Shown: positions 1-7,413, counted from the stretch's first letter. The stretch is DNA of 64,000 nt from SKLM01 sp964575455 (GCA_964575455.1 CAZNRX010000002.1:1-64000), one strand, 5' to 3'. The notes: generated by a model not told the origin, from the letters alone. Program-made: numbers and translations.

Positions 1-90
1 TGTCGCCTGTCGGTGATTCATCGACGGCTACCCCGATTTATTGAGAAGATACGTGCATCGCACGGTTGACGTGCAACGCACCGGGTTGAT

Positions 91-747
91 TCACCCGCTC
101 GGCGCGAGCTCGATCGGCTCCGGCTCGCCCAGCACCGGGAGCGGGTGGCACACGTTCAGATCCCACAAGGCCAGCAGCAGCGCCAGGTACTCCCGCGTCT
201 TCCAGATCACCTGCTCCGAGGCGTAGACCCGGCGGTTGGCGGTGACCGCCACCGCGTCCACGCCCAAGGCCTGGCAGGTGTAAACGGAGCGCGCAGTGTG
301 GAAGCGCTGGGTGACCGCCACCACGCGCTCGACGCCGAAGATCGCCCGCGCGCGGTAGCAGCTGTCGTACGTACGGCGGCCGGCGTAGTCGAGCACGATG
401 TCCTCCTCGGGCACCCCCAGTCGCATGGCGTACTCCTTCATCGCCTGGGGCTCGTTGTAGTCCACCCGGCGGTTGTCGCCGCTGCACAGCAGCTTCTGCA
501 CCTTCCCCGCCCGGTAGAGCTCGGCGGCCGTGGCCACCCGGTCGGCCAGGATCGGGGTGAGGGAGCCATCGGGCCAGAGGCCGGCGCCCAGCACCAGCGC
601 TACAGGGCGTGGGGGCACCTGCTCGACTGTCTCGTAGATGCGTTCGTCGTAGCGACGCTCGACCCAGTATCGCAGGCCGAGCAGCACCCCCAGCGCGGCG
701 ATGCCGCAGGCCACGGTCAGCAAGAGGACCCGTCTCAAGAGCTTCAT
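91..747 (-). CDS. DUF218 (YdcF/SanA-like) membrane-anchored protein
   Basis: This is a 218-residue protein of the DUF218 family (E. coli YdcF, SanA and ElyC belong to it), whose members are linked to envelope integrity; the exact reaction is unknown. Residues about 5-27 form one hydrophobic N-terminal segment, so the rest probably lies outside the cytoplasm. The family core begins at LVLGAG (residues 51-56). It continues through 'ADRV..A..LY..GKV.KLLCSGD' (68-91) and the 'E.Q.M..YA..LGVPEEDI.LD....RTYDSCYRA' stretch. The reading frame stays open far upstream, but the ATG at 747 directly precedes the membrane anchor and is the sensible start. It lies 14 bases downstream of the zincin-like gene and is probably cotranscribed with it. 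Confidence 0.85.
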   Translation of the reverse strand: MKLLRRVLLLTVACGIAALGVLLGLRYWVERRYDERIYETVEQVPPRPVALVLGAGLWPDGSLTPILADRVATAAELYRAGKVQKLLCSGDNRRVDYNEPQAMKEYAMRLGVPEEDIVLDYAGRRTYDSCYRARAIFGVERVVAVTQRFHTARSVYTCQALGVDAVAVTANRRVYASEQVIWKTREYLALLLALWDLNVCHPLPVLGEPEPIELAPSG

Positions 748-761
748 AGCAAGAGCCGCCG

Positions 762-2150
762 TCAAGGCACGATTTGCAGGATGTTGATCGCGGTGTTCGT
801 GTCCGGCGCGCGTACCAGAAGCACGTAGCGGGCCGCGCGGTGGACGTTTACCGCGCCGGTGTCGGTCTCCCACCACTGACCCGGCAGCCCCCGCGGCGGA
901 TCGATGGGCCGGGCGGGGTAGTGGCGCTGCGGGATCAACAGCCTCAGACTCCTTTCGAAAGCCGCTGCCTCGGCGCTGGTTTCCCAGATCGATCGCCAGA
1001 CCAGTGTGCGGCGCCCATCCTCGCGCTCCCAGACCACCAGCGTGTCTCCATCCCATCCATCGGCGATCTCCCGAGCCCTCTCTCCCGACATCACCTGATT
1101 CAAGAAGAGCCCGATGGCAAACTCCCCCAGGGTATCCTGGAGCAGCTGCCCCCATTCTTCTCCCAGGGCGGGGTCCAGGTCGGGCACGATGACCGTGGTG
1201 GGCTCGGCCGGCTGGTTCAGCCCCAGGTAGCGGGAGGGGTGAAGGATCTCCTCCGTCGAGCGGGGCAGATGGGTGTAGGAGCTGTTGACGGCCTCCCAGC
1301 CTCCGTGATCGAACACGGCGCGCGCGAAGGCAAGCCCCTCCTGGTTGGGGAAGCGCTGCAGCCTGGTCCACGCCTCAGAGCTTGCCAACGCGCCGCCATA
1401 GCGGGGGTGTTCCGCCTCGACGATCAGATCCGTCAGCCGTCCCCAGTCGACCGACGACAGATCCTCGCTGCTGTAGAGCGCCGTGGCGAGTGTGGCATCT
1501 CCCTCGACCAGCGCCTGAACGGCCAGCCGCTCGTCGGTGGTTCGAGTCCGGCCATACGCCGCCTCCAGGTCGAAGTGCTGATCCTGGAGGGCGTGGACGT
1601 AGGCGTGGGCCAGAAGCGTATGAGCATCGAGGTCGTTCTCCGGGCGGTTGGTGGCCACGTAGAGCTGTTGCTGCTCCGTCACGTAGATGCCGGCTGGGGC
1701 CTGAGCCTGGATCTCCATGGGAGCCTCGGGCAGAAGATCCAGGGCAGTGAAGGGGAGCACCGTCGATGCGGGATCGTCCTCCGTGTAGATGCTCTGGAGC
1801 GTCTCCTCCATCTCGCGCTGGTCCAGGAAGCTGAGCGGCACCTCGGCACGCGGTGAGAGGCCCCGGTCCGTCTCCACCTGGTGCGCGATCTGATCGAACA
1901 GGCGGGCCGCTCGCACCTGGGGCCAGATGCCTTCCTCGGGAGCCGGCGTGGACGTCGCTGGCGGCGGTGAGGGTGACGGCGATGTGGGTGTGACCTCGGT
2001 CGGGGTCGCTGGCGTCGCGACAGGGGCGAACTCCAGGCTCTGGAGTGACGTGATGAGGAAGCCGGCCAACAGAGCGAAGACGACGACGACGATCAGCACC
2101 AGGAGGAGGACGATGCGGCGCTGTCGTGGGGTGAAACCCGAGGCTCTCAC
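762..2150 (-). CDS. Membrane-anchored zincin-like protein with degenerate active site
   Basis: This 462-residue protein has an N-terminal membrane segment (residues about 12-35), a Thr/Pro/Ser-rich linker (about 45-72) and an extracytoplasmic domain. The domain resembles a Chloroflexota family of predicted metallopeptidases with a 'HEYTHALQDQHF' zinc helix and a downstream 'EGDAT' element. Here the helix reads H182-A-Y-V-H186 followed by ALQDQHF, and VEGDAT follows with E216. Both histidines and the likely third ligand remain, but the catalytic glutamate of HExxH is alanine. It may bind zinc without hydrolysing peptides. The start is a GTG at 2150 with a weak ribosome site. A promoter at 2315-2342 sits about 160 bases upstream. 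Family assignment rests on motifs from memory. Confidence 0.7.
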   Translation of the reverse strand: MRASGFTPRQRRIVLLLVLIVVVVFALLAGFLITSLQSLEFAPVATPATPTEVTPTSPSPSPPPATSTPAPEEGIWPQVRAARLFDQIAHQVETDRGLSPRAEVPLSFLDQREMEETLQSIYTEDDPASTVLPFTALDLLPEAPMEIQAQAPAGIYVTEQQQLYVATNRPENDLDAHTLLAHAYVHALQDQHFDLEAAYGRTRTTDERLAVQALVEGDATLATALYSSEDLSSVDWGRLTDLIVEAEHPRYGGALASSEAWTRLQRFPNQEGLAFARAVFDHGGWEAVNSSYTHLPRSTEEILHPSRYLGLNQPAEPTTVIVPDLDPALGEEWGQLLQDTLGEFAIGLFLNQVMSGERAREIADGWDGDTLVVWEREDGRRTLVWRSIWETSAEAAAFERSLRLLIPQRHYPARPIDPPRGLPGQWWETDTGAVNVHRAARYVLLVRAPDTNTAINILQIVP

Positions 2151-2314
2151 ATCAGCATCTTTCTGCGTTTATCCACACGCTGGGTGCTTACGTTCCCCGC
2201 TCGTGGCTAGCCAGCGCCTCTTTCTGGCGTTGGATGAGGTGACGGTGCTCGTTATCGCGACCGTCGGGCCGACGGCCATCACGGTGTGGAGAGCTGCTCT
2301 TCATAGCGGCTCAC

Positions 2315-2342
2315 ATTATACCATGCGCGGATTGGGCGACAA
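2315..2342 (-). promoter_or_regulatory. Sigma-70-type promoter for the zincin-like/DUF218 pair
   Basis: On the minus strand a perfect -10 TATAAT (2320-2315), preceded by the extended TG, lies 16 bases from a -35-like TTGTCG (2342-2337). It would start RNA near 2308 and leave a leader of about 158 bases before the GTG at 2150. The rest of the 2151-2418 gap shows no gene. Confidence 0.55.
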
Positions 2343-2376
2343 GAGCTATCTGGAGCGTTCTTGATCAACTGCTCCT

Positions 2377-2395
2377 GGCGGATTCGCGATCCGCC
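2377..2395. repeat. Short palindromic repeat, copy 1
   Basis: This is a perfect 7-bp hairpin, GGCGGAT-TCGCG-ATCCGCC. Its core GCGGATTCGCGATCCG (2378-2393) recurs exactly at 45539-45554. It lies in the gap between the Lgt-like and zincin-like genes. Confidence 0.6.
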
Positions 2396-2418
2396 GCGTT
2401 GGATGCGGAATCGCCGGG

Positions 2419-3186
2419 CTACGAATCCGGCTGGAGTGTGGGGGCGATGAGGTGAAGGGTCATCAGCGCGACGCCGACCGCGCTGAGCGCCAGGTTGGCC
2501 CACTGATCGACCCGCCAACCCGCTACCGACGGCAGCTCATCGGCCCGCACGAAGCCCAGCCCGAGCGACCCGGCGCTGTGGAGTGTCAGCCAGAGGCTGA
2601 AGACGACCCCAGCGCGCCGGAAGCGGCGCCGGAGGGCCAGGATGATGCCCAACAGGATGGCGCTCCACCCAGCGCCCAATAGCTGCACTGGCACGCGCGG
2701 CTCGCGGATGCCGTACAGGTCGGGCAGATCGAGGCTTAGCGCCCACAGCAGCCCCTGGCCGGGGTAGGTCTCGATCCCCCAGGCGCAGCCGACTCTGAAG
2801 CACGCCAGCCAGCCGAAGACCGCCACGGAGGCCGCGCCGGGCGTCAGGACGTCCAGGAGGACCGGCAGCCGCAAGCCTCGTAGGGCGCACGCCGCTGCTG
2901 CCCCCGCTACCCCGCCCAGAAGCGCGCCTTGCCAGAGTAGTCCTCCTCTCCACAGCTGTAGGGCGTGGCTCGGGTGATCCGCGTAATAGGCCCAGTGGAC
3001 GCCCACGTAGGCGGCTCGCGCCAGGACGAGGCCCCCCAGCGCGGCGGCCAGTGCCGCGTCGACCACGGGCCGCACGTCGATCTCCCGGCGCCTTGCGCCC
3101 AGGAGAGCGAGCACGGCGCCGAGCAGGAGCCCCAGGTTCACCAGAGCCGAGTAGCTGTGTATCACGAGGGGGCCCAGGTGGAGCAT
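2419..3186 (-). CDS. Divergent Lgt-like (prolipoprotein diacylglyceryl transferase family) membrane protein
   Basis: This 255-residue multi-spanning membrane protein follows the Lgt plan. It has an N-terminal periplasmic-facing start, then GGLVLARAAYV, then 'LWRGGLLWQGALLGG' (residues 78-92), then a 'CFRVGC..G' arginine motif (R131), and a late 'GFVRADE' element. In E. coli Lgt the second element is GGMSFHGG with the essential His103; the aligned residue here is Gln86. The 'GRIGNFINGELWG' signature is also reduced to FRVGCAWG. It may therefore be a paralogue with changed activity rather than the lipoprotein-maturing Lgt. It stands alone downstream of rplL, separated by a repeat-bearing spacer. 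Family membership is reasonably sure; function is not. Confidence 0.65.
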   Translation of the reverse strand: MLHLGPLVIHSYSALVNLGLLLGAVLALLGARRREIDVRPVVDAALAAALGGLVLARAAYVGVHWAYYADHPSHALQLWRGGLLWQGALLGGVAGAAAACALRGLRLPVLLDVLTPGAASVAVFGWLACFRVGCAWGIETYPGQGLLWALSLDLPDLYGIREPRVPVQLLGAGWSAILLGIILALRRRFRRAGVVFSLWLTLHSAGSLGLGFVRADELPSVAGWRVDQWANLALSAVGVALMTLHLIAPTLQPDS

Positions 3187-3219
3187 GGTCAGTGGGCCTA
3201 GGATTGCTCCATGGGGGTT

Positions 3220-3234
3220 GCCGTAAGCGCAGCG
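3220..3234 (+). repeat. 15-base dispersed word GCCGTAAGCGCAGCG, intergenic copy
   Basis: The identical 15-mer occurs inside the hybrid kinase gene at 54329-54343, with a shorter relative (GCCGTAAGCGC) at 54299-54309. Here it lies just upstream of the hairpin and 24-base repeats between rplL and the Lgt-like gene. Confidence 0.6.
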
Positions 3235-3248
3235 GCATCCTCGCCTTG

Positions 3249-3272
3249 GCCCCGGATCGCCAGATCCGGGGC
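3249..3272. repeat. Perfect 10-bp inverted repeat (hairpin)
   Basis: GCCCCGGATC, then the loop GCCA, then GATCCGGGGC. It sits downstream of rplL on the transcribed minus strand. No T-run follows, so it is not a classical terminator, although it could slow RNA polymerase or protect a 3' end. Confidence 0.6.
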
Positions 3273-3345
3273 GAGCGAGTTGAGTCGACCCAGGGCGAGC
3301 CGTTTGAGTCGATCCGGGGCGAGCAGACTGGGTCTGCTGAGCCCC
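3269..3345. repeat. Imperfect 24-base direct repeats, about three units
   Basis: Units begin with GGGCGAGC and carry a 'TTGAGTCGA[CT]CC' body at 24-base spacing; the third unit is degraded. Together with the neighbouring hairpin and the 15-mer they fill the rplL/Lgt-like spacer (3187-3381), which has no gene. Confidence 0.55.
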
Positions 3346-3381
3346 GTTTCAGATCGACGCGTGGGTGACTCCCAGCGCTGG

Positions 3382-3759
3382 CTACTGGAGCTCGATGACC
3401 GCGCCGGCCTCCTCGAGCTGCGCCTTGGCGTCCTCCGCCGCCTCCTTGGCCACCGCTTCCAGCACGGCGCTCGGCGCGTCGTCCACCACTTCCTTGGCCT
3501 CTCGCAGGCCCAGGGACGTGAGCTGACGCACGGCCTTGATGACCTGGATCTTCTTGGGGCCGATCTCCTTGATGACTACGTCGAACTCGGTCTTCTCCTC
3601 TGCCTCTTCTTCCTCGGCGCCGGCGCCGGGCATTTGGCCCATGGCCACCGGGGCGGCCGCGCTCACGCCCAGTTTCTCCTCCAGCATCTCAACCAGCTGA
3701 GACGCCTCCAGCAGCGTAAGTTCGCTGATCTGATCCGCAATTTGCTCTAGCTCTGCCAT
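3382..3759 (-). CDS. rplL: 50S ribosomal protein L7/L12
   Basis: This 125-residue stalk protein recruits translation factors to the ribosome. The N-terminal dimerisation helices (residues about 1-35, 'LTLLEASQLVEMLEEKLGV') are followed by an acidic Ala/Glu hinge (about 36-56). The C-terminal domain has the family signature 'EKTEFDVVIKEIGPKKIQVIK' and 'GLREAKEVVDDAP'. Length and order are canonical. It follows rplJ by 80 bases in the usual rplJL arrangement. The rpoB gene normally found next is absent; a repeat-filled spacer and an Lgt-like gene come instead. Confidence 0.98.
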   Translation of the reverse strand: MAELEQIADQISELTLLEASQLVEMLEEKLGVSAAAPVAMGQMPGAGAEEEEAEEKTEFDVVIKEIGPKKIQVIKAVRQLTSLGLREAKEVVDDAPSAVLEAVAKEAAEDAKAQLEEAGAVIELQ

Positions 3760-3839
3760 TTGTAAGCTTCCTCCTTGCTCGTAAAGCGATGATTAGCGAT
3801 GATCTCGTTTGATTCAGAACGGGTACCCGTATAGGGAGG

Positions 3840-4406
3840 TCAGGCTGGCTGAGCGGCCGCTTCCGGCTGGCCGCCAGCGCCTTCCTCCTCCAGTTTGTCC
3901 ACGTAGGCCTGCAGCACGTTGAGCACCTGACGGACGCCGCTGGCGATGACGCTGGCCATCTGCCGGCTTGGGCCGTTGATCGCACCCAGTGCCTGCGCCA
4001 GGAGCACCTCGCGCGAGGGCAGCTTCGCGATGCTCTGCACCTGCTCGGACGACAGGAGGGACTCGTTCATCCAGCCCCCCTTGAGCGTGAGCACCTCTGT
4101 CTCCTCGCTGACCTCCACCAGCGCCTTGGCAATCGGGGGAACCTCCTCGTTGCAGAAGCTCACCGCGGTCGGGCCAATCAGCCACTCGTCCGGAAGGGAC
4201 ATGTTCTGTTCCTCGAGCGCCAGGTTCAGCAGGCGATTCTTGACCACTTGGAACTGGCCGGCCAGCGGGCGTATCCTGTTTCGGATCTGCTCCATCTCGC
4301 CAACGGTCAGCCCTCGGTAGTCCGCCAGGATGATGCCCTGGCTCTCTTTCAGCTGTTCTGCGTATTGCGCTACGCGTTCTACTTTCTCTTCTCTTGATAG
4401 CGCCAA
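3840..4406 (-). CDS. rplJ: 50S ribosomal protein L10
   Basis: This 188-residue protein anchors the L7/L12 dimers to 23S rRNA. It starts 'MALSREEKVERVAQYAEQLKE' and contains 'ILADYRGLTVGEMEQIRNRIR', the standard L10 N-terminal fold. A C-terminal helix follows (about 150-180, 'LNVLQAYVDKLEEEG') where L12 binds, then a low-complexity tail. It is preceded by a strong hairpin with a T-run (4448-4492), so L10-L12 synthesis is probably controlled by attenuation separately from rplKA. The start is preceded by GAAGGAGGTGAATAGATTTGGC on the coding strand, a clear ribosome site. Confidence 0.97.
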   Translation of the reverse strand: MALSREEKVERVAQYAEQLKESQGIILADYRGLTVGEMEQIRNRIRPLAGQFQVVKNRLLNLALEEQNMSLPDEWLIGPTAVSFCNEEVPPIAKALVEVSEETEVLTLKGGWMNESLLSSEQVQSIAKLPSREVLLAQALGAINGPSRQMASVIASGVRQVLNVLQAYVDKLEEEGAGGQPEAAAQPA

Positions 4407-4447
4407 ATCTATTCACCTCCTTCTGTTCGTCTGATCGTACGTGCACG

Positions 4448-4492
4448 AAAAAACCCTGGACGTGCCGATGCAGGGACGCACGTCCAGGGTTT
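4448..4492 (-). terminator. Intrinsic terminator/attenuator in the rplA-rplJ spacer
   Basis: A perfect 15-bp inverted repeat (AAACCCTGGACGTGC, 12-base loop, GCACGTCCAGGGTTT) is followed on the minus strand by six T residues in total. It lies 42 bases upstream of rplJ and downstream of rplA. It either ends the rplKA transcript partially or acts as the L10-leader control element. Confidence 0.8.
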
Positions 4493-4579
4493 GGATTCGT
4501 CACTTGCCTCGGCAGGCCCCAATTAAGCGCTCACGGCGCGCCTGCGGTCTCGGGCTATGCTGTTATGAAATGTCTGGGT

Positions 4580-5299
4580 CTAAAGCACGGCCTCCATAGC
4601 GAGAGCTTCTGTCGGGTCCACCTTGACGCCAGGTCCCATCGAGGAGGTCACGACCAACTTCCGTAGGTATCGCCCAGAGGCGCCGGACGGTCGGGCCTTC
4701 ACCACAGCGTCCACTATGGCGGCAAAGTTGTCCAGCAGCTTGTCGGTCGGGAAGCTCACCTTGCCGATGGGCACGTGTAGGTTGGCGTTCTTATCGACGC
4801 GGAACTCCACGCGACCGGCCTTGATCGAGTCGATCATCTCCGGCAGATCGTCGGCTTCCACCAGCGTTCCCGCCTTGGGGTTGGGCATCAGCCCACGGGG
4901 TCCCAGGTAGCGCCCGAGACGCCCGACCTTGCTCATCATCTGCGGCACGGCGAGCGCGGCGTCGAACTCCATCCAGCCGTCCTCGATCCTCTGGAACCAC
5001 TCATCGCTGTCGGCCACGTAGTCGGCCCCGGCCTCCTCAGCGATGTTGGCCGCTTCGCCGGCGGCGAAGACCAGCACGGTCACCTCCTTGCCCAGACCGT
5101 GGGGCAGGCGAACCGTGTCGCGAACCTGCTGGTCGGCATGGCGCGGGTCGACGCCCAGTCGAAAGTGAATCTCGACCGTCTCGTCGAAGTTGGCGTAGCT
5201 GATCTCATTGACCAGCTCCAAGGCTTCCCGCGGCGAGTAGAAGTTGGCGCGGTCCACCTGTTCCAGTGCTTCAAGATACTTCTTGCCGTGTCTTGGCAT
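4580..5299 (-). CDS. rplA: 50S ribosomal protein L1
   Basis: This 239-residue L1 protein binds the 23S rRNA L1 stalk and often represses its own operon. It starts 'MPRHGKKYLEALEQVD' and contains 'TVRLPHGLGK' and the very conserved 'LGPRGLMPNPKAGT' segment, then 'GRVEFRVDKNANLHVPIGK'. The ATG at 5299 has GGAGG nine bases upstream and matches the family N-terminus. The frame extends 13 codons further, but that part does not match L1. It lies downstream of rplK as usual. Confidence 0.97.
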   Translation of the reverse strand: MPRHGKKYLEALEQVDRANFYSPREALELVNEISYANFDETVEIHFRLGVDPRHADQQVRDTVRLPHGLGKEVTVLVFAAGEAANIAEEAGADYVADSDEWFQRIEDGWMEFDAALAVPQMMSKVGRLGRYLGPRGLMPNPKAGTLVEADDLPEMIDSIKAGRVEFRVDKNANLHVPIGKVSFPTDKLLDNFAAIVDAVVKARPSGASGRYLRKLVVTSSMGPGVKVDPTEALAMEAVL

Positions 5300-5360
5300 C
5301 GTTCCTCCGTGTGGTGCTAACGGGCCTCGCCCTCCCACAACTCCAATACTGACGTCTTGC

Positions 5361-5783
5361 TCAGTCTTCGATCTCTATGCCCATGCTGTGGGCGGTGCCC
5401 TCGATCTGGCGCATCGCGCCGTCGACGGTGATGGCGTTCAGGTCCTTCATCTTCGTCTCGGCGATGTCCCTCACTTGGTCGCGCGTGATGGTCCCCACCT
5501 TGTCCCGGTTGGGCTCCGAGGACCCCTTGTCCACGCCGGCTGCCTTACGCAGCAGGTCGGCCGTCGGCGGCGACTTGAGGATGAAGTCGAACGATCCATC
5601 CTGATAGATGGTGATCTCGGCCGGTATGATGTTGCCCGCCTGTCCGGCGGTGCGAGCGTTGTAGGCCTTGCAGAACTGCATCAGGTTGATGCCGTGCTGC
5701 GCCAACGCGGGACCCACGGGGGGGGCCGGGTTGGCCTTGCCAGCCTGAATCTGCAACTTGACGACTGCTTTCACTTTCTTCAC
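5361..5783 (-). CDS. rplK: 50S ribosomal protein L11
   Basis: This 140-residue L11 binds the GTPase-associated region of 23S rRNA. The N-terminal domain shows 'VKLQIQAGKANPAPPVGPALAQHG' in the usual place (residues about 7-30) and the C-terminal RNA-binding domain shows 'IAETKMKDLNA' and 'GTAHSMGIEI'. The length is canonical. It lies between nusG and rplA, the standard bacterial order. Confidence 0.98.
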   Translation of the reverse strand: MKKVKAVVKLQIQAGKANPAPPVGPALAQHGINLMQFCKAYNARTAGQAGNIIPAEITIYQDGSFDFILKSPPTADLLRKAAGVDKGSSEPNRDKVGTITRDQVRDIAETKMKDLNAITVDGAMRQIEGTAHSMGIEIED

Positions 5784-5814
5784 GATGTCACCTCAAACAA
5801 ACTCAAACAAGTAC

Positions 5815-6531
5815 TTAGATTTTCTCAACCTGCAGGAAGTCAAGCTCCACCGGCGTCTCACGACCGAAGAAGGAGACCATCACGTGGACGGTAGCTCTCT
5901 CCATGTCGATGCTGTCCACAATGCCGATGAAGCCGTCGAACGGTCCGTCGACGATGCGCACCTTCTCCCCCGGCTTAAACGTCACCTTGATCTTCGGGGC
6001 CTCCGCCTCCATGCGCTCCATGATGTCGCTCACCTCTGATGGGCGCAGGGGCGTGGGCTTGTCGCCCATGCCAACGAAGCCGATGACGCCGGGCGTGTCG
6101 CGTACCGTGTACCAGGACTCCTCGTCCAGGATCATCTGCACCAGCAGATAGCCGGGGAAGATGCGGCGCTCGACCGTGCGACGCTCGCCCTGGCGGAGCT
6201 CCATCTCATCCTCGGTGGGGACGACCACCTGGAAGACCTTGTCCTCCATGCCCAGCGACTTGATGCGGCGATCGAGTTTGTGCTTGACCTTCTGCTCGCG
6301 GCCGGAGTAGCAGTGGATGACGTACCAGGCCCGATCGTCTTCAGGTTCGGCCAGCTCGGCTTCCTCGTAAGACGGCTCCTCGGCTTCGTCCTCAGACGCT
6401 ACCGCAGCTGCCGCTGGCCCGGCCAGGGGCTCCTCTGCCTCGGATGCCGCGCCGGAAGGTGCTTCCGCCAGCGCAGCTTCCCCCTCTTCTGTTGCGACCT
6501 TTGCGTCCAGGTCCTCTTTCTCCGCGAACAT
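5815..6531 (-). CDS. nusG: Transcription termination/antitermination protein NusG
   Basis: This 238-residue NusG links RNA polymerase to Rho and the ribosome. Residues about 1-67 are an Ala/Glu-rich acidic extension absent from E. coli NusG. The NGN domain starts at 'RAWYVIHCYSGREQKVKHKL' and includes 'RRIFPGYLLVQM' and 'TPGVIGFVG'. The KOW domain runs from 'FKPGEKVRIVDGPFDGFIG' to the end. Acidic extensions are seen in some other phyla and the N-terminus may start later. It lies 20 bases downstream of secE. Confidence 0.96.
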   Translation of the reverse strand: MFAEKEDLDAKVATEEGEAALAEAPSGAASEAEEPLAGPAAAAVASEDEAEEPSYEEAELAEPEDDRAWYVIHCYSGREQKVKHKLDRRIKSLGMEDKVFQVVVPTEDEMELRQGERRTVERRIFPGYLLVQMILDEESWYTVRDTPGVIGFVGMGDKPTPLRPSEVSDIMERMEAEAPKIKVTFKPGEKVRIVDGPFDGFIGIVDSIDMERATVHVMVSFFGRETPVELDFLQVEKI

Positions 6532-6551
6532 AGGCTCAACTCGCTCGATGA

Positions 6552-6866
6552 CTAGACCATCTGTCGTCTGATGATCACGGTTGCCAGGGTACTGGCCACT
6601 GCGGCGAAGATCACAATCCCGATGGCGACGGGGTCACGGCTGATCAGCCCTCGCAACTCCAGGGAGAAGAGATAGTCCAACAGACCCATCAGCACTGCCA
6701 TGGCCATTGTCACGCCCAAGACGATCTTGGTGAGGTTCTCTGCCTCCTGCCGCGTGGGCCAGTGGACCTTGCGCAGCTCCGCGCGCGTGTCGCGCAGGTA
6801 TTCCACCACTGCATTATCCCGCAACCAACTCAAGAATGCCCTGTTCTTCGTCTTTGATCTCGCCAC
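6552..6866 (-). CDS. secE: Preprotein translocase subunit SecE
   Basis: This 104-residue subunit of the SecYEG channel carries the SecE hallmark 'ELRKVHWPTRQEA' (residues about 31-43). A membrane helix follows (about 47-70). A second hydrophobic stretch (about 80-100) extends beyond the usual single-helix bacterial SecE of about 60 residues. Context between tRNA-Trp and nusG is the classic arrangement. Confidence 0.95.
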   Translation of the reverse strand: MARSKTKNRAFLSWLRDNAVVEYLRDTRAELRKVHWPTRQEAENLTKIVLGVTMAMAVLMGLLDYLFSLELRGLISRDPVAIGIVIFAAVASTLATVIIRRQMV

Positions 6867-6971
6867 TATGATGGCTCCCTGTGTGAATGTGCCTTAGGCT
6901 CTCTAGCTACCGATACCCTTACACTCTAAGACACCGCCCAACACCCGGCGGTGTCTTCAAGTTCTTCCAGG

Positions 6972-7045
6972 CAGGCCAGGCAGGAATCGAACCCGCAACC
7001 TTCGGTTTTGGAGACCGCTGCTCTGCCTAGTTGAGCTACTGGCCT
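6972..7045 (-). tRNA. tRNA-Trp (CCA)
   Basis: The minus strand folds as a complete cloverleaf with acceptor stem AGGCCAG/CTGGCCT. The anticodon loop reads CTCCAAA with anticodon CCA, and the T-arm has GGTTCGATTCC. G73 follows and the 3' CCA is not encoded. It sits between rpmG and secE, as in many bacteria. Confidence 0.97.
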
Positions 7046-7054
7046 ACAAATACG

Positions 7055-7219
7055 CTACCGCGTCTCCCGGTGCAGTGTGTGCTCACCGCATCGAGGACAG
7101 TACTTCTTCAACTCCAGCCGATTGGGATCGTTACGTCGATTCTTCTCGGACGTGTAGTTTCGCTCCCTGCACTCCGTGCACGCAAGCGTTATAATTCGTC
7201 GAACTGGTTTTCTAGCCAT
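7055..7219 (-). CDS. rpmG: 50S ribosomal protein L33
   Basis: This is a 54-residue L33 starting 'MARKPVRRIITLACTEC' and ending 'CGEHTLHRETR'. It has two CxxC pairs (C14/C17 and C41/C44), so it is the zinc-binding form, and includes the family words 'NYTSEKNRRNDPNRLELKKYC'. It lies between the two tRNA genes and upstream of secE, the conserved position for rpmG. Confidence 0.97.
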   Translation of the reverse strand: MARKPVRRIITLACTECRERNYTSEKNRRNDPNRLELKKYCPRCGEHTLHRETR

Positions 7220-7271
7220 TCCTATACCTCAAAGCAATCTTCCACACTATCTACACTGTCAAACGTCTCAA

Positions 7272-7344
7272 AGCCCACGATGGGAATTGAACCCATGGCC
7301 TCACCCTTACCAAGGGTGTGCTCTACCGACTGAGCTACGTGGGC
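7272..7344 (-). tRNA. tRNA-Thr (GGT)
   Basis: The acceptor stem is GCCCACG/CGTGGGC. The D-arm is AGCTCAGTCGGTAGAGC, the anticodon loop TTGGTAA gives GGT, and the T-arm is GGGTTCAATTCCC. The discriminator base is T and CCA is not encoded. It is the first RNA of the minus-strand rpmG-secE-nusG block. Confidence 0.97.
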
Positions 7345-7385
7345 CGGTCTCGATCTTGAGCTAGCTGCTCGGTCACTCGGCCCTA

Positions 7386-7413
7386 ATTTTACACGATTCT
7401 GTGGGAGTGTCAA
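7386..7413 (-). promoter_or_regulatory. Promoter of the tRNA-Thr/rpmG/tRNA-Trp/secE/nusG block
   Basis: A perfect -35 TTGACA (7413-7408) stands 16 bases from a -10 TAAAAT (7391-7386). Transcription would begin near 7379, 35 bases before tRNA-Thr. The -35 touches the ATG at 7414 of the divergent DHH gene. Confidence 0.8.

Noticed and set aside
1530..1560. tRNA-like GGTTCGAGTCC motif
   Set aside because: It lies inside the zincin-like coding sequence and no acceptor, D or anticodon arms can be formed around it.
3187..3381. CRISPR array from the 24-base repeats
   Set aside because: Only about three imperfect contiguous units, no spacers of constant length and no cas genes.
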